NCBI RefSeq assembly: GCF_017352375.1
Contig: NZ_JAFEVR010000004.1
Span: 310,001-374,000, forward strand
DNA: 64,000 nucleotides
Direction: 5' to 3'
Origin: Mycolicibacterium sp. S2-37
GTDB taxonomy: Bacteria; Actinomycetota; Actinomycetes; Mycobacteriales; Mycobacteriaceae
Of the stretch, positions 50,886 to 59,418 are shown piece after piece. The position numbers were made by a program, and so were the translations under genes. Under the pieces are notes generated by a model, which worked only from the letters and a program-made list of their open reading frames with translations, was not told where the DNA came from and made no database searches. Numbering within the stretch: the stretch's first letter is position 1; each line of letters opens with the position of its first letter.

Positions 50886-51448
50886 CCGAGTCGCTGACCG
50901 GATCGGTGCGATCCCTGATCGAAGCGGTGATCCGCACCGAGGTCGATTCGGATCGGATCGCAGCAGCCGAAGCTCACGTCGCCGCAGCGCTCGATGTGCT
51001 CACCGAGAAGCTGATGACGGGGTCCTTCGGCGTGCGCCGGTCAGCGGAGGGCATGCCGCTGCTGTGGGGCAATGTGGTCGTCGGACAACGCAACGCGATC
51101 GCCCCGCCGTTGGTGATCAACCGTCACGAATCCGGTTCGGTCAGCACGGAATTCACACTGGGTGCTGCGTATGAGGGCCCGGCGGGACACGTGCACGGAG
51201 GGGTCTGCGCACTGGTACTGGACCACTTGCTGGGCGCTACCGCCCATCGGCCCGGCCGTCCGGCGTTCACCGGCACGCTCCAGACCCGGTTCCTCCGCCC
51301 GACGCCGCTCGGGCCCCTGCGCGCCGAAGCGTGGGTCGAGCACGAACAGGGCCGCAAGACCTACTCCCGGGGTCGCATCGTCAGCAACGGCGAGACGACG
51401 GTGGAAGCGCAGGGCATCTTCATCCGCCCCGCGCCGACCGGAGGTTAG
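50882..51448 (+). CDS. PaaI-type hotdog thioesterase
   Basis: 188 aa; ATG overlaps the flavoprotein stop (ATGA). Hotdog domain with GPAGHVHGGVCALVLDHLLG (HGG...LD pattern) and GTLQTRFLRPTPLGPLRAEA. Like the gene at 4229-4855 but shorter at the N-terminus. It could free CoA from dead-end steroid acyl-CoAs. Convergent with the Mce-associated genes (4-bp overlap). Confidence 0.87.
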   Translation: MTESLTGSVRSLIEAVIRTEVDSDRIAAAEAHVAAALDVLTEKLMTGSFGVRRSAEGMPLLWGNVVVGQRNAIAPPLVINRHESGSVSTEFTLGAAYEGPAGHVHGGVCALVLDHLLGATAHRPGRPAFTGTLQTRFLRPTPLGPLRAEAWVEHEQGRKTYSRGRIVSNGETTVEAQGIFIRPAPTGG

Positions 51449-51954
51449 ACCGGGTCGAACGCGGAGATCAGCCACTTTCCGTCGACTTTGGCCATGCTGA
51501 CCATGACGCTGCTGGCAGTCTGGGCGGGTTCCGGACGTTCCCGGCTTCTCGTGGTCTGATTGACGAACACCAGCACCTTCGCCGCATCCGGCCGGATGTC
51601 GGCATCGGCAGCCCGAGCCACCGACGCCGTCGTCGTGACCGCCCGGTCCCGCGCAGCAGGCAACAGGATCTCGTCGCTGAAATCGCTGTAGTAGTTGAGG
51701 AAATCACCGGTCAGGTGTGATTTCGCGGCGGCGAGGTCCGCCTCGAGAGTGTCGGGCTTGTACGACAGCATGGCGACGGCCCCTTCCGCCGCCGCCCGTA
51801 CCGCCGCCGCCGACGCGGCGTCATCGGTCCTCTCCATGACCCGGTACCGCGTGACATACAGAACGGTGAAGACAGCGGCCGACACGGCCAGCAACACGAC
51901 CGGGACGACCAGCCGCCACCGCGTGAGGATGCGTCGCAACCGGGTGCCGGTCAC
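51445..51954 (-). CDS. Mce-associated membrane protein (second)
   Basis: 169 aa from GTG 51954 overlapping the upstream stop (GTGA). Short basic cytoplasmic start (TGTRLRRILTRWR), one membrane helix (LVVPVVLLAVSAAVFTVLYV), then an extracytoplasmic NTF2-like domain: AVAMLSYKPDTLEADLAAAK, HLTGDFLNYYSDFSDEILLP, MVSMAKVDGKWLISAFDPV. The LSY(xPD)...L.TG.F...Y pattern marks the Mas/Mam family that accompanies and stabilises Mce transporters. Confidence 0.9.
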   Translation of the reverse strand: MTGTRLRRILTRWRLVVPVVLLAVSAAVFTVLYVTRYRVMERTDDAASAAAVRAAAEGAVAMLSYKPDTLEADLAAAKSHLTGDFLNYYSDFSDEILLPAARDRAVTTTASVARAADADIRPDAAKVLVFVNQTTRSRERPEPAQTASSVMVSMAKVDGKWLISAFDPV

Positions 51955-52673
51955 GCCACGAACTCCATCTTCGACATCTTCAGCCGGTCTCCGTCCCTGA
52001 CGACTGTCACACTCAACCGCCACGACCGTGGCTGCTTGTCGGCACCGGCGGCGTTGGTCACCGTGGACGAGGCGGTGACCAGCACATCGGCGGAGTCCGC
52101 GGTCATGGACTCGACCGCAGCGGCCTTGACGTCGACGTCGGTGACGACCTTCCCGTCCTCGGCGAGCTGAACGAAGTCCTGTGCGGCACCCTCGAATTCG
52201 TCGTGGAACTGACCGGTCGAGTTGTCCAGGATCTGGGCGACGTTCTCCTGGGCCTTCGCGGCATCGATCGACATCAGGGTGAACACGATCTGCCGCGCCG
52301 CGGCCGCATACTCGGCGGACTGCTGCTTCTGACGGACCGCGTCCCGGTGCTGCCACACCACATAACCGCTCGCGGCCGCGAAACCCAGTGTGCCCAGCAG
52401 TGCGAGCGTCACGAGCGCGACGGCCCACCGCGGACGCCGGAACCGCCGTCGTTTCCCGGCCACCGGTTCCTCGTCCACCGGATCGGCCTCGTCGGGGTCG
52501 GCCTCTCGGGGGTCGGCCTCGTCCTCCGCGGCCGCGGTGTTCGCCCGTTCCCGCAGCCGTGTCGCCCGGGCGCGCGCCAGGGTGGCCGCAGCGATCGCCT
52601 CGGCCGCCTCGGCCTCTGCTTCCGCTTCGGCGGCGAGGGCGTCGGCGTCGATGGCCTGGTCGCGCGTCAACAC
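51951..52673 (-). CDS. Mce-associated membrane protein (first)
   Basis: 240 aa from GTG 52673 with AAGGACGGAG upstream. Acidic Ala/Glu-rich cytoplasmic N-terminus (about 1-75) with a repeat DPREADPDEADPVDEEP, Arg-rich stop (KRRRFRRPR), one membrane helix (ALVTLALLGTLGFAAASGYV) and an extracytoplasmic Mas-type domain (IVFTLMSIDAAKAQENVAQI, STGQFHDEFEGAAQDFVQLA). Co-translated with the next Mas protein. The repeated Glu-Ala-Asp-Pro segment comes from short DNA repeats. Confidence 0.88.
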   Translation of the reverse strand: MLTRDQAIDADALAAEAEAEAEAAEAIAAATLARARATRLRERANTAAAEDEADPREADPDEADPVDEEPVAGKRRRFRRPRWAVALVTLALLGTLGFAAASGYVVWQHRDAVRQKQQSAEYAAAARQIVFTLMSIDAAKAQENVAQILDNSTGQFHDEFEGAAQDFVQLAEDGKVVTDVDVKAAAVESMTADSADVLVTASSTVTNAAGADKQPRSWRLSVTVVRDGDRLKMSKMEFVA

Positions 52674-52744
52674 AGTGCTCCGTCCTTTCTGGCCCGGCTG
52701 TTGAAGGGCACGGTAATCGCGAAGATCAATCCGCCTCGTCGGCC

Positions 52745-52761
52745 GTCCCGCTGAGCGGTCA
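52745..52761. promoter_or_regulatory. Shared palindromic operator, copy 11 (upstream of the Mas genes)
   Basis: GTCCCGCTGAGCGGTCA. The core CCCGCTGAGCGGT matches 12 of 13 consensus positions; the inner CCGCTGAGCGG is a perfect palindrome around the central T-G-A. It overlaps the stop codon of the secreted protein gene, 72 bp before the Mas start. Confidence 0.5.
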
Positions 52762-53172
52762 CCAGTGCCGCAGTGAGCACAGTGCGCCCTTCGGCCCAAG
52801 GTGTTCGGCGACGGCCTCACCGTCGACGGTCAGTTCGCACCGGAAGTTCGGCCGGTCCTGCGCTAGACCGTTCGTCGCCGTCACCATCGCCCATCGGGCG
52901 GGGTCGACCAGGAAGACGTCGAGCACCCACGGCTGATCAGGGCCGACGTTCACCTCGGCCCTGGGGCTGAAGACGTACGGATTGTGGCTGTAGTCCGCCC
53001 AATTCGCCGGCTCGGCGTCGCGGTAGTAGATGTCGGCCTTCGTCGGCTGCTCCGCGGTGACGGTGTAGCGGACGTGATGGCCGACCGGCTCCTGTGCTGC
53101 CGCCGGCGCCGCCAACACGCCGGTGAGGACGGCTGTCGACACTGCCGCGACCGCCCACGGGGCCGGGCTCAC
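52759..53172 (-). CDS. Secreted protein of unknown function
   Basis: 137 aa from GTG 53172 overlapping the previous stop (GTGA). Signal peptide AVAAVSTAVLTGVLAAPAAA with cleavage after AAA-QEPVG. Mature domain HHVRYTVTAEQPTKADIYYR, NPYVFSPRAEVNVGPDQPWV, FRCELTVDGEAVAEHLGPKG with two Cys. This is the architecture of small secreted mycobacterial proteins (MmpS-like beta fold; VRYTVTAxxPxxADIYY). Sits between Mce genes and Mas genes, so a transport accessory is possible. Confidence 0.83.
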   Translation of the reverse strand: MSPAPWAVAAVSTAVLTGVLAAPAAAQEPVGHHVRYTVTAEQPTKADIYYRDAEPANWADYSHNPYVFSPRAEVNVGPDQPWVLDVFLVDPARWAMVTATNGLAQDRPNFRCELTVDGEAVAEHLGPKGALCSLRHW

Positions 53173-53549
53173 GCGGCGTCCCCGCGTACCCACAGCGGTT
53201 GCCCGCTCGACGAGATGCAGGCGAGGAAGAGCCCGTCCGGGCCCTGCGCGACCGAGTTCTCGAACCCCGTGCAGTTCGTGTTCTCGACGCGGATGCCCTC
53301 CATGGACGGCGACCGAAAGTAGCGGGGTGCGTAGCGGCGCGGGGATCCGCAGTACACCAACCGGTTCCAGTCGGTGGTGCCGAACACGTAGTGCGTGGTG
53401 TTGGTGCACGGTGCGCCGAGTACGACGTTTCCTGTGATACCCGGAACGCACTCGGGGCCGTCGCAGCTCTCCGGTTGGGCGTGCGCCGACGGCAACCCGG
53501 TCATCGCAGCGACCACGAGGACGGTGACGGCGACGGCTGACTTGCGCAC
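53169..53549 (-). CDS. Secreted Cys-rich protein of unknown function
   Basis: 126 aa from GTG 53549. Signal peptide VRKSAVAVTVLVVAAMTGLP with cleavage after AHA-QPES. Mature part has six Cys (ESCDGPECVPG, GAPCTNTTHYVFG, VYCGSP, NTNCTGFENS, FLACISSSG), suggesting three disulfides, plus a TDWNRLVYCG core. Co-translated with the following secreted protein. No family with known role recognised; common beside mce loci in my reading of its position only. Confidence 0.8.
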   Translation of the reverse strand: MRKSAVAVTVLVVAAMTGLPSAHAQPESCDGPECVPGITGNVVLGAPCTNTTHYVFGTTDWNRLVYCGSPRRYAPRYFRSPSMEGIRVENTNCTGFENSVAQGPDGLFLACISSSGQPLWVRGDAA

Positions 53550-53669
53550 GGTCGCACCCTGACATCCGGCCTTGTCCCGGCGACACCGTCGTCCCACTCA
53601 GTGACCCGTCGACGTCATCACGCACCGTGCGCGCGGATACGTTCGACCTCCGACGACTAAGGAGCGGCA

Positions 53670-54182
53670 ATGCGTCTCGTGCACGTCCTCACGGTGGCCG
53701 GCGCCGTTCTCGCCGGTGGGGTCGCCGCAGACCCCACGTGCGCTCGGGCCTCCGACGACGAGTGGGGTCTCAACGGAACGTATTCCGCCACCTCGAACGG
53801 CGAATGGGCGAAGAAGAACGAGGTGTTCCGCGACGAGGCGGTCGTGCGCGCCACGTGGACGATCACGACGCAGTGCAGCTACCCCACCGACTGCACCGGG
53901 ACCGTGCGCAGCGATCAGGGCTGGGAAGCGCCGATCTACCAGAGGGGCGGCATCTGGTACGTCAAACACGTTGTGCCGCGATGGGAACCGTGCCCGGACG
54001 GCACAACCGCCGACGGCCTGCAGGTGTTCCGCTTCGTCCCCACCACCGAGGATGGGGGCCAGATCGACCGCAGTTCCCCGACGCTGGTCGGCGAGGATCA
54101 GACGACAGGCCCCAGCGGGGCGTGCGGCATCAGCAGACCGTTGTTCATCACCATGCCGTTCAAGCTCGTCAAGCTGAGCTGA
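53670..54182 (+). CDS. Secreted protein of unknown function
   Basis: 170 aa. Signal peptide MRLVHVLTVAGAVLAGGVAA with AADPTCARA cleavage region; upstream AAGGAGCGGCA is a good ribosome site. Mature protein LNGTYSATSNGEWAKKNEVF, WTITTQCSYPTDCTGTVRSD, YVKHVVPRWEPCPDGTTADG with four Cys plus CGIS. The NGTY...S.GEWA(K)...F.DE..V..TWT pattern occurs in several small mycobacterial exported proteins. It is the only plus-strand gene inside the Mce region and may be an extracytoplasmic binder. Confidence 0.85.
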   Translation: MRLVHVLTVAGAVLAGGVAADPTCARASDDEWGLNGTYSATSNGEWAKKNEVFRDEAVVRATWTITTQCSYPTDCTGTVRSDQGWEAPIYQRGGIWYVKHVVPRWEPCPDGTTADGLQVFRFVPTTEDGGQIDRSSPTLVGEDQTTGPSGACGISRPLFITMPFKLVKLS

Positions 54183-54198
54183 CGGCGCGGGCGCTCCG

Positions 54199-55689
54199 TC
54201 ACGTGCCCGTCGGCAGCATGTCCTGCCACGTCTTGTCCTCACTACCGGCGGCCAGGTCAGGCTGCCGGTACACCTTGCCCTCGGGCGTCGCGTACTGACC
54301 CGTCCGGGGGTCGTAGGTCGCGATCGCCACCGAGGGTCCGCCCACAGCGTCGGGAGTCAGCGCGCTGGGCGCGACCGTCGGAGCGGGGGTCCCCGCGGCC
54401 GGGCCGAAGATCTGATCCTGGAAGTCGACACGATCATCCGGTGGGATGCCCTGGGCGATCAGGTTCGGATCGATCGGATACGGGCCGAGCACGTGTTGGC
54501 GCATGGCCAGCGGCTCGAAAGGCAGCTCGCTGCGGCACTGTTCGACCGTCGCGGCGCGTTTGCCCGGCTGCTCCATACACGGATAATTCCTGGCGCCGCG
54601 CACGGCGAGCGGCGAATCCTGCGGCAGTTTGCAGTACAGGCCGTCGGGGGTGTCGATGTCGGCCTCGTCATCGGGCGACCGCCAGGACGACGGCGGCAGG
54701 AACCCGACGGTGCACGCGGGCGGATCGTTCAGGCTGAGCGTGAAATCGCCCATCGACATCCCGGTCGGATTGTTCTTCGCCACACCCACGGTCTGGGTGG
54801 CGGCGACGTACGGCGGTAGCAGCACGAGCAGTTGCTCGATCGACGGGTGATAGGTGACCGCGACCTGGCCGATGGCGGTCAGGTTCGCCAACAGCATCGG
54901 CATCGTCGGCTTCACCTGGTTGAACAACCGTGACGCCTCGTCCGCCGTTGCGGGACCGGTCTCGAGCAGGGTGCGGATCTGCGCGTCTTTGTCGGCGACC
55001 TGCCCGGTGACACGGCCGAGGCTGCTGGCCCAGACTCGCAGCCGGTCCGCGGTCTCGACCTGACCTTCCAGCAGCGGCTGGCTCTCGTCGATGAGCGAGC
55101 GCATCGGATCAGCGACGTCGTTGGCCCTGTCGGCCAGCGTGGCCGACGAGTCGGCCAACGAGCCGAGATCGTAGGCGGCGCCGTCCAGTCCCTCGAACGT
55201 TTCGTCGAGCAACCCGCTGATCGCGTCTTTGGGCAGGCTGTCGACCAGTGCGCTCATCTGATCAAGCATCGGCCCGACCGCTTGCGGGATCGACGTGTTC
55301 GCCTCCGGTATGACCGCGCCGTCACTGAGGAAAGGCCCGCTCTCCGAACGGGGTTGTAGGTCGACGTACTGTTCGCCCACTGCGGACACGCTGCGCACGG
55401 CGGCGTGCAGATCTGCCGGTACCTGCGGTGAGGTGTCCAACGACAGCGTCGCCTCCGCGCCCTGGCGGGTGGGTCGGACATCGGTGACCTTGCCGACCTC
55501 CACGCCGCGGTAGGTCACGTTGGCGAACCTGTAGAGACCACCAGTGCCCTCCAGTTGCAGCGTGACCGTCATCCGTCCGACACCGAACAACAGGGGCGCC
55601 TGCAGATATCCGAAAATCATCACACCCATCGCCACGATCGACGCGACGGTGAAGATGATGAGCTGGTTGCGGACGAAGCGGGTGAGCAT
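54199..55689 (-). CDS. mceF: Mce family protein MceF
   Basis: 496 aa. N-terminal membrane anchor (LIIFTVASIVAMGVMIFGYL), MlaD/MCE domain (about 38-115: MTVTLQLEGTGGLYRFANVT, YRGVEVGKVTDVRPTRQGAE), a long helical domain (about 130-290) and a Pro-rich C-terminus (GPAAGTPAPTVAPSALTPDA). One of six subunits of the periplasm-spanning lipid/sterol conduit. ATG shares one base with the mceE stop. Last mce gene. Confidence 0.93.
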   Translation of the reverse strand: MLTRFVRNQLIIFTVASIVAMGVMIFGYLQAPLLFGVGRMTVTLQLEGTGGLYRFANVTYRGVEVGKVTDVRPTRQGAEATLSLDTSPQVPADLHAAVRSVSAVGEQYVDLQPRSESGPFLSDGAVIPEANTSIPQAVGPMLDQMSALVDSLPKDAISGLLDETFEGLDGAAYDLGSLADSSATLADRANDVADPMRSLIDESQPLLEGQVETADRLRVWASSLGRVTGQVADKDAQIRTLLETGPATADEASRLFNQVKPTMPMLLANLTAIGQVAVTYHPSIEQLLVLLPPYVAATQTVGVAKNNPTGMSMGDFTLSLNDPPACTVGFLPPSSWRSPDDEADIDTPDGLYCKLPQDSPLAVRGARNYPCMEQPGKRAATVEQCRSELPFEPLAMRQHVLGPYPIDPNLIAQGIPPDDRVDFQDQIFGPAAGTPAPTVAPSALTPDAVGGPSVAIATYDPRTGQYATPEGKVYRQPDLAAGSEDKTWQDMLPTGT

Positions 55690-56879
55690 CAGTTGCCGCC
55701 TTCACTGGGCGCCGCCGTGTCGGCTGCGGCACTCTCCACGAGCGGCGGGATGGACGCCACCTCCGTCGGTGGAGCCACCGGTGCCCCCAGCGGATCCAGC
55801 GTGTAGTTGACGTACCAGGGATCACCCGGGGCGGGCACCATGGGCGCACCCTCCTGACCCCAGCGTGTTCCGAGGAACAGACCGCGTTTGAGCCGCGGGA
55901 TGGTGAAGTCGAAGATGATGAACTGGTTCATGTAATCGCCGCGGATGGCGCGATCGATGAAGCCCTGGGTATAGGGGAATGTCGGCGCGTACGACAGCAC
56001 CGTGCCCAGATCCGGCCCCACATCGGCGAGCGCCTTCAGGGTGGGTTCCAGATTCGTCAGATTGCGCACCAGATCGGCGTGCGTGTCGTTGACCAGACCG
56101 GTGGCGGTGTCGCTGAAGACCCGGAGGCGGTCCAGCGCCTCGGTGAGCTTCGGACGCTCCCGGTTCAGCACGTCGAGCGCGGGCGGGATCCGTTGCAGTG
56201 CCGAGGTGATGACGCCGCGCTGATCGGCGAACGTGGCAGAGAGCCGGTTCATCGCCGCGATGGAGGCATTGATGTCGTCGCGCTGCGCGTCGAGAATTCC
56301 GACGAAATCGTTCAGCCGCACCAGCAGATCGCGGATCTGCGGCTCGCGGCCGTTGAGCGCCGCGTTGAACTCGCGGACGAGATCGCCCGCCTGTCCCAGA
56401 CCGCCGCCGTTGACGACCACCGACAGTGACGAGAGGGTCTGCTCGGTGGAGGGATACGTGAACGACCTGTCCACACCGATGGTGGAACCCGGCGTCAACC
56501 GTCCCGTCGGGGCCTGGCCCAGGGGTGGGTCCAGAGCGAGGTGCATGGAGCCCAGCAGGCTGGTCTGACCGACGGTGGCCAGGGCGTTGGCGGGGATGAC
56601 GACGTCCGGTTCGACGCTGATCTCGATGACGGCGCGCAGCTGGCGAACCTTCATCCGCCCCACGGCGCCCACGACGACGTCGTTGAGCATGACCGGCGAA
56701 TTCGCTTCCAGAGAGCCGACGTTGGTCAACTCGACCCGGTAGGTGGTCGCATCGCCACCGGTGCCCACCGTGCCCGGCAGGGGGAGCGAGTTCAGTCCCT
56801 CGAAGGCACAGCCGCTGGCGATGACCGCCACGCAGGACGCGGTCGCCAGGAGGCGGATGATGGATCGGCGGCCGGTCAC
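55689..56879 (-). CDS. mceE: Mce family lipoprotein MceE (LprK type)
   Basis: 396 aa from GTG 56879 overlapping the mceD stop. Signal with lipobox (ATASCVAVIASGCAFEG; Cys of ASGC lipidated) followed by an MCE domain (TTYRVELTNVGSLEANSPVM, LNDVVVGAVGRMKVR) and the Mce helical domain (SSLSVVVNGGGLGQAGDLVR). As in other mce operons the fifth protein is the lipoprotein. C-terminus ends in an Ala/Ser tail. Confidence 0.94.
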   Translation of the reverse strand: MTGRRSIIRLLATASCVAVIASGCAFEGLNSLPLPGTVGTGGDATTYRVELTNVGSLEANSPVMLNDVVVGAVGRMKVRQLRAVIEISVEPDVVIPANALATVGQTSLLGSMHLALDPPLGQAPTGRLTPGSTIGVDRSFTYPSTEQTLSSLSVVVNGGGLGQAGDLVREFNAALNGREPQIRDLLVRLNDFVGILDAQRDDINASIAAMNRLSATFADQRGVITSALQRIPPALDVLNRERPKLTEALDRLRVFSDTATGLVNDTHADLVRNLTNLEPTLKALADVGPDLGTVLSYAPTFPYTQGFIDRAIRGDYMNQFIIFDFTIPRLKRGLFLGTRWGQEGAPMVPAPGDPWYVNYTLDPLGAPVAPPTEVASIPPLVESAAADTAAPSEGGN

Positions 56880-58339
56880 GACGGCGGATTCCCTTCCAGG
56901 GGTGGAGCCGCCGGAGCCGGTGGCGTCTCGGCGGGCAGCAGCAGGTCGGTCACACTGGTCGGCGCCGGTGGGCCGGCGATCGGCGGTCCGGGCGGAATGG
57001 GCGCCCCGGGGAACAACGCGGGCGTGGGGCCGGCGGGTAAACCGTTGGGGGCATACGCGCCCGGTGGACCGGGCGGGGTCGCCCATCCGGGCGGCGGCGC
57101 GACGTCACCGGCGCCGGTGTAGGCCGACACCGCGGGCGGTGTCTCGACCTGGTCGGCACTGCCTCCTGTCCCCCCGGGGGCCACGCTAGGATCCGAGTAG
57201 ATGAGGTTCCCGGGACTCGGCGCCTTCTTCAGATAGGCGTTGAACGGCATCGGCAGATAGTTGAAATTCAGCAGCCGTAGCGCAGGACCCAGGTACTCCG
57301 CGCATATCTTGGCCGTCTCGGCCGCCGTGGCGTTACGGACCGCGCCGATGGCCGAGCAGACCAGCTGGACGGGGTTGGCGAAGTTGCCCATGGCGAATCC
57401 GCCGATCATGGTTCCGGTGTCCGGGTTGTAGATGTTGTACCCGTTGCCGATCGCGTTCGGAGCGACGTGCAGGACGTTCTCGAGATCGGTCTTGTTGTCC
57501 ACCAGATTCTGGGTGATGTTGGCGAGCCGTTGCAGCTGTTCGGCAGTCTGGTCGCGGCTGCCCTCGACGAATCTGCGCACCTCCCCCACCGCCTCGGCGA
57601 GGTTGGTCAGCGCCGCATCCATATCCGCCCGGCCGCCGTCGACGACACTGCTCACTGTCGCGAGGCGGTCCTGGAACTGCACGATCTGGACGTTGCTGTC
57701 CCGCAATGCGGTGACGAAGATCTGGAGGTTCTTGATCACCGCGACGATGTCTCCGCTGCCGTCGGAGAGGATGCGGCCCACTCCGGACAATTGCGCGATG
57801 GTTTCCCGCAGCTTTTGGCCGTTGCCGTCCATGGCGTTGGCCGCGCTGTCGATGAAGCGGCCCACCGAAGTGGTCGAGACGTCGCTCGACGGGCCGAGTT
57901 CCGTTGCCAGCCGGGTCAGCTGCTGTTTGACCTCGTCCCACTCGACGGGTACGGCGGTGCGCTCGACGCCGATGACGGCGTCGTCGGCGAGCACCGGTCC
58001 GCTGTTCTCGTAGGCCGGTGTCAACTGCACGTAGCGCGCGGAGATCAGGTTCTGGGCGACGATGATCGCCTTCGCATCGGCGGGGACGGGGACGTCGCGA
58101 TCGACGGTGAGCCTGAAGACGGCCTGGTCCCCCGCCGGCGTGATCGACTCGATCGTCCCCACCTTCACGCCCGCCACCCGCACCTCGTCGCCGGGATAGA
58201 TCGATGTGGCCGAGGTGAAATGGGCGGTGATGTGTCGGGGTGCGAAGTAGGTCTCCCGGATCAGCACGGCGACGCCGCCGACGAGCAGAGCCGCCAGCGC
58301 GACGGCCAGCACCTTGGCAGACCGGCTGCGGTTCGTCAT
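56876..58339 (-). CDS. mceD: Mce family protein MceD
   Basis: 487 aa. N-terminal anchor (VLAVALAALLVGGVAVLIRE), MCE domain (ITAHFTSATSIYPGDEVRVA, GVKVGTIESITPAGDQ), helical region to about 330, and a long Pro/Gly-rich tail (GAPIPPGPPIAGPPAPTSVT) of about 100 residues. Start ATG overlaps the mceC stop. The tail is typical for MceD and probably extends toward the outer envelope. Confidence 0.93.
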   Translation of the reverse strand: MTNRSRSAKVLAVALAALLVGGVAVLIRETYFAPRHITAHFTSATSIYPGDEVRVAGVKVGTIESITPAGDQAVFRLTVDRDVPVPADAKAIIVAQNLISARYVQLTPAYENSGPVLADDAVIGVERTAVPVEWDEVKQQLTRLATELGPSSDVSTTSVGRFIDSAANAMDGNGQKLRETIAQLSGVGRILSDGSGDIVAVIKNLQIFVTALRDSNVQIVQFQDRLATVSSVVDGGRADMDAALTNLAEAVGEVRRFVEGSRDQTAEQLQRLANITQNLVDNKTDLENVLHVAPNAIGNGYNIYNPDTGTMIGGFAMGNFANPVQLVCSAIGAVRNATAAETAKICAEYLGPALRLLNFNYLPMPFNAYLKKAPSPGNLIYSDPSVAPGGTGGSADQVETPPAVSAYTGAGDVAPPPGWATPPGPPGAYAPNGLPAGPTPALFPGAPIPPGPPIAGPPAPTSVTDLLLPAETPPAPAAPPLEGNPPS

Positions 58340-59418
58340 CGCGACCCCCCGGGAATGCCGTTGACGGGAAAGGGAAATTCGGCCCGCGGGCCTGCGTTGT
58401 CCGGTGGCTGCCCTGCGTTCACACCGCGCCGGAATCCGAGCGCGTAGTCGAGGAAGGGCTGCAGCGCCTGCGCCGGGAGGAGGTTGCCGACGAAGGCGTT
58501 GTAGTAGAAGCCGTTGTTGACCGCCTCGCCCTGGGTCACCTGGTATTTCGCCAGGCCTGCAAGCGCTTTGGCGATGTTGTCTCGGTTGCGTTCGAGCATC
58601 TCCGAGACCGCGTTGAGTTTCTCCAACGTCGGTGCGAGTTCCTGTTCGTTGTCGCGGACCAGGCCGGTGAGCTGCTGCGCCAGCGCCGAGGTGTTCGCCA
58701 GCAGGTTGACGATCGCGTAGCGGCGCTGCTCCAGCACCGCCAGCAGGTCATTGGCGCTCAGGAGCAGCGTGTTCACCTGTTGGCTGCGTTCGGAGAGGAT
58801 TCCGGTGACGTCGGCCGCACTGGCCAACAGGTTCCCCAGGGTTTCGTCCCGGTCGTTGAGCGATTGCGACAGCCGGGTCAATCCGTCGAACGTGGGCCCC
58901 AGCTGCGGCGCCAGCCGGTCGATGGTCTCGGTCAGGGTGTCGAGCGACTGGTTGAGCGATGCGGTGTCGGTGCCGGCGGTGTTGGCCGTGAAATCACTCA
59001 CCGCCTCGGTCAGCGAATAGGGCGATGCGGTCCTGGACAGCGGGATGACCGACATCGGGTGCAGCGCCTCACCGCCCTGCGGTTCCAGCGTCATCATCCG
59101 CTCCCCGAGCAGTGTCCCGGTGCGGATGTGGGCGGTCGTGTCTGCGCCGAGGCGCACCGCACCGTCGATCGAGAATGTCACGAGTGCTTTGCCGTTCTGC
59201 AGGGTCACCTCGGAGACCGAGCCGACCGTCATCCCGGAGACCTTGACGTCGTTGCCTGCGGTCAGCCCGCCGGCCTCGGCGAACAGCGCCTGATACTTCA
59301 CCGACGTCGCCCACGACCACAACCGCTGCGGCTGCAAACCGACGGCGATCACCAACACGATGAGAACCAGGCCGATGAAACCTGTCCGGATGAGTTGAGC
59401 TCCACGATATTTGAGCAT
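58336..59418 (-). CDS. mceC: Mce family protein MceC
   Basis: 360 aa. Anchor (TGFIGLVLIVLVIAVGL), the Gln-Pro Mce motif LQPQRLWSWATSVKYQALFA, MCE domain (GGLTAGNDVKVSGMTVGSVS), helical domain (SLNQSLDTLTETIDRLAPQL, LSQSLNDRDETLGNLLASAA), C-terminus YALGFRRGVN. Part of the six-subunit Mce tunnel. ATG shares one base with the mceB stop. Confidence 0.94.
   Translation of the reverse strand: MLKYRGAQLIRTGFIGLVLIVLVIAVGLQPQRLWSWATSVKYQALFAEAGGLTAGNDVKVSGMTVGSVSEVTLQNGKALVTFSIDGAVRLGADTTAHIRTGTLLGERMMTLEPQGGEALHPMSVIPLSRTASPYSLTEAVSDFTANTAGTDTASLNQSLDTLTETIDRLAPQLGPTFDGLTRLSQSLNDRDETLGNLLASAADVTGILSERSQQVNTLLLSANDLLAVLEQRRYAIVNLLANTSALAQQLTGLVRDNEQELAPTLEKLNAVSEMLERNRDNIAKALAGLAKYQVTQGEAVNNGFYYNAFVGNLLPAQALQPFLDYALGFRRGVNAGQPPDNAGPRAEFPFPVNGIPGGSR

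Noticed and set aside
53591..53607. Operator-like GTCCCACTCAGTGACCC upstream of the secreted protein at 53670
   Set aside because: Left half fits but the right half has several mismatches to the core.
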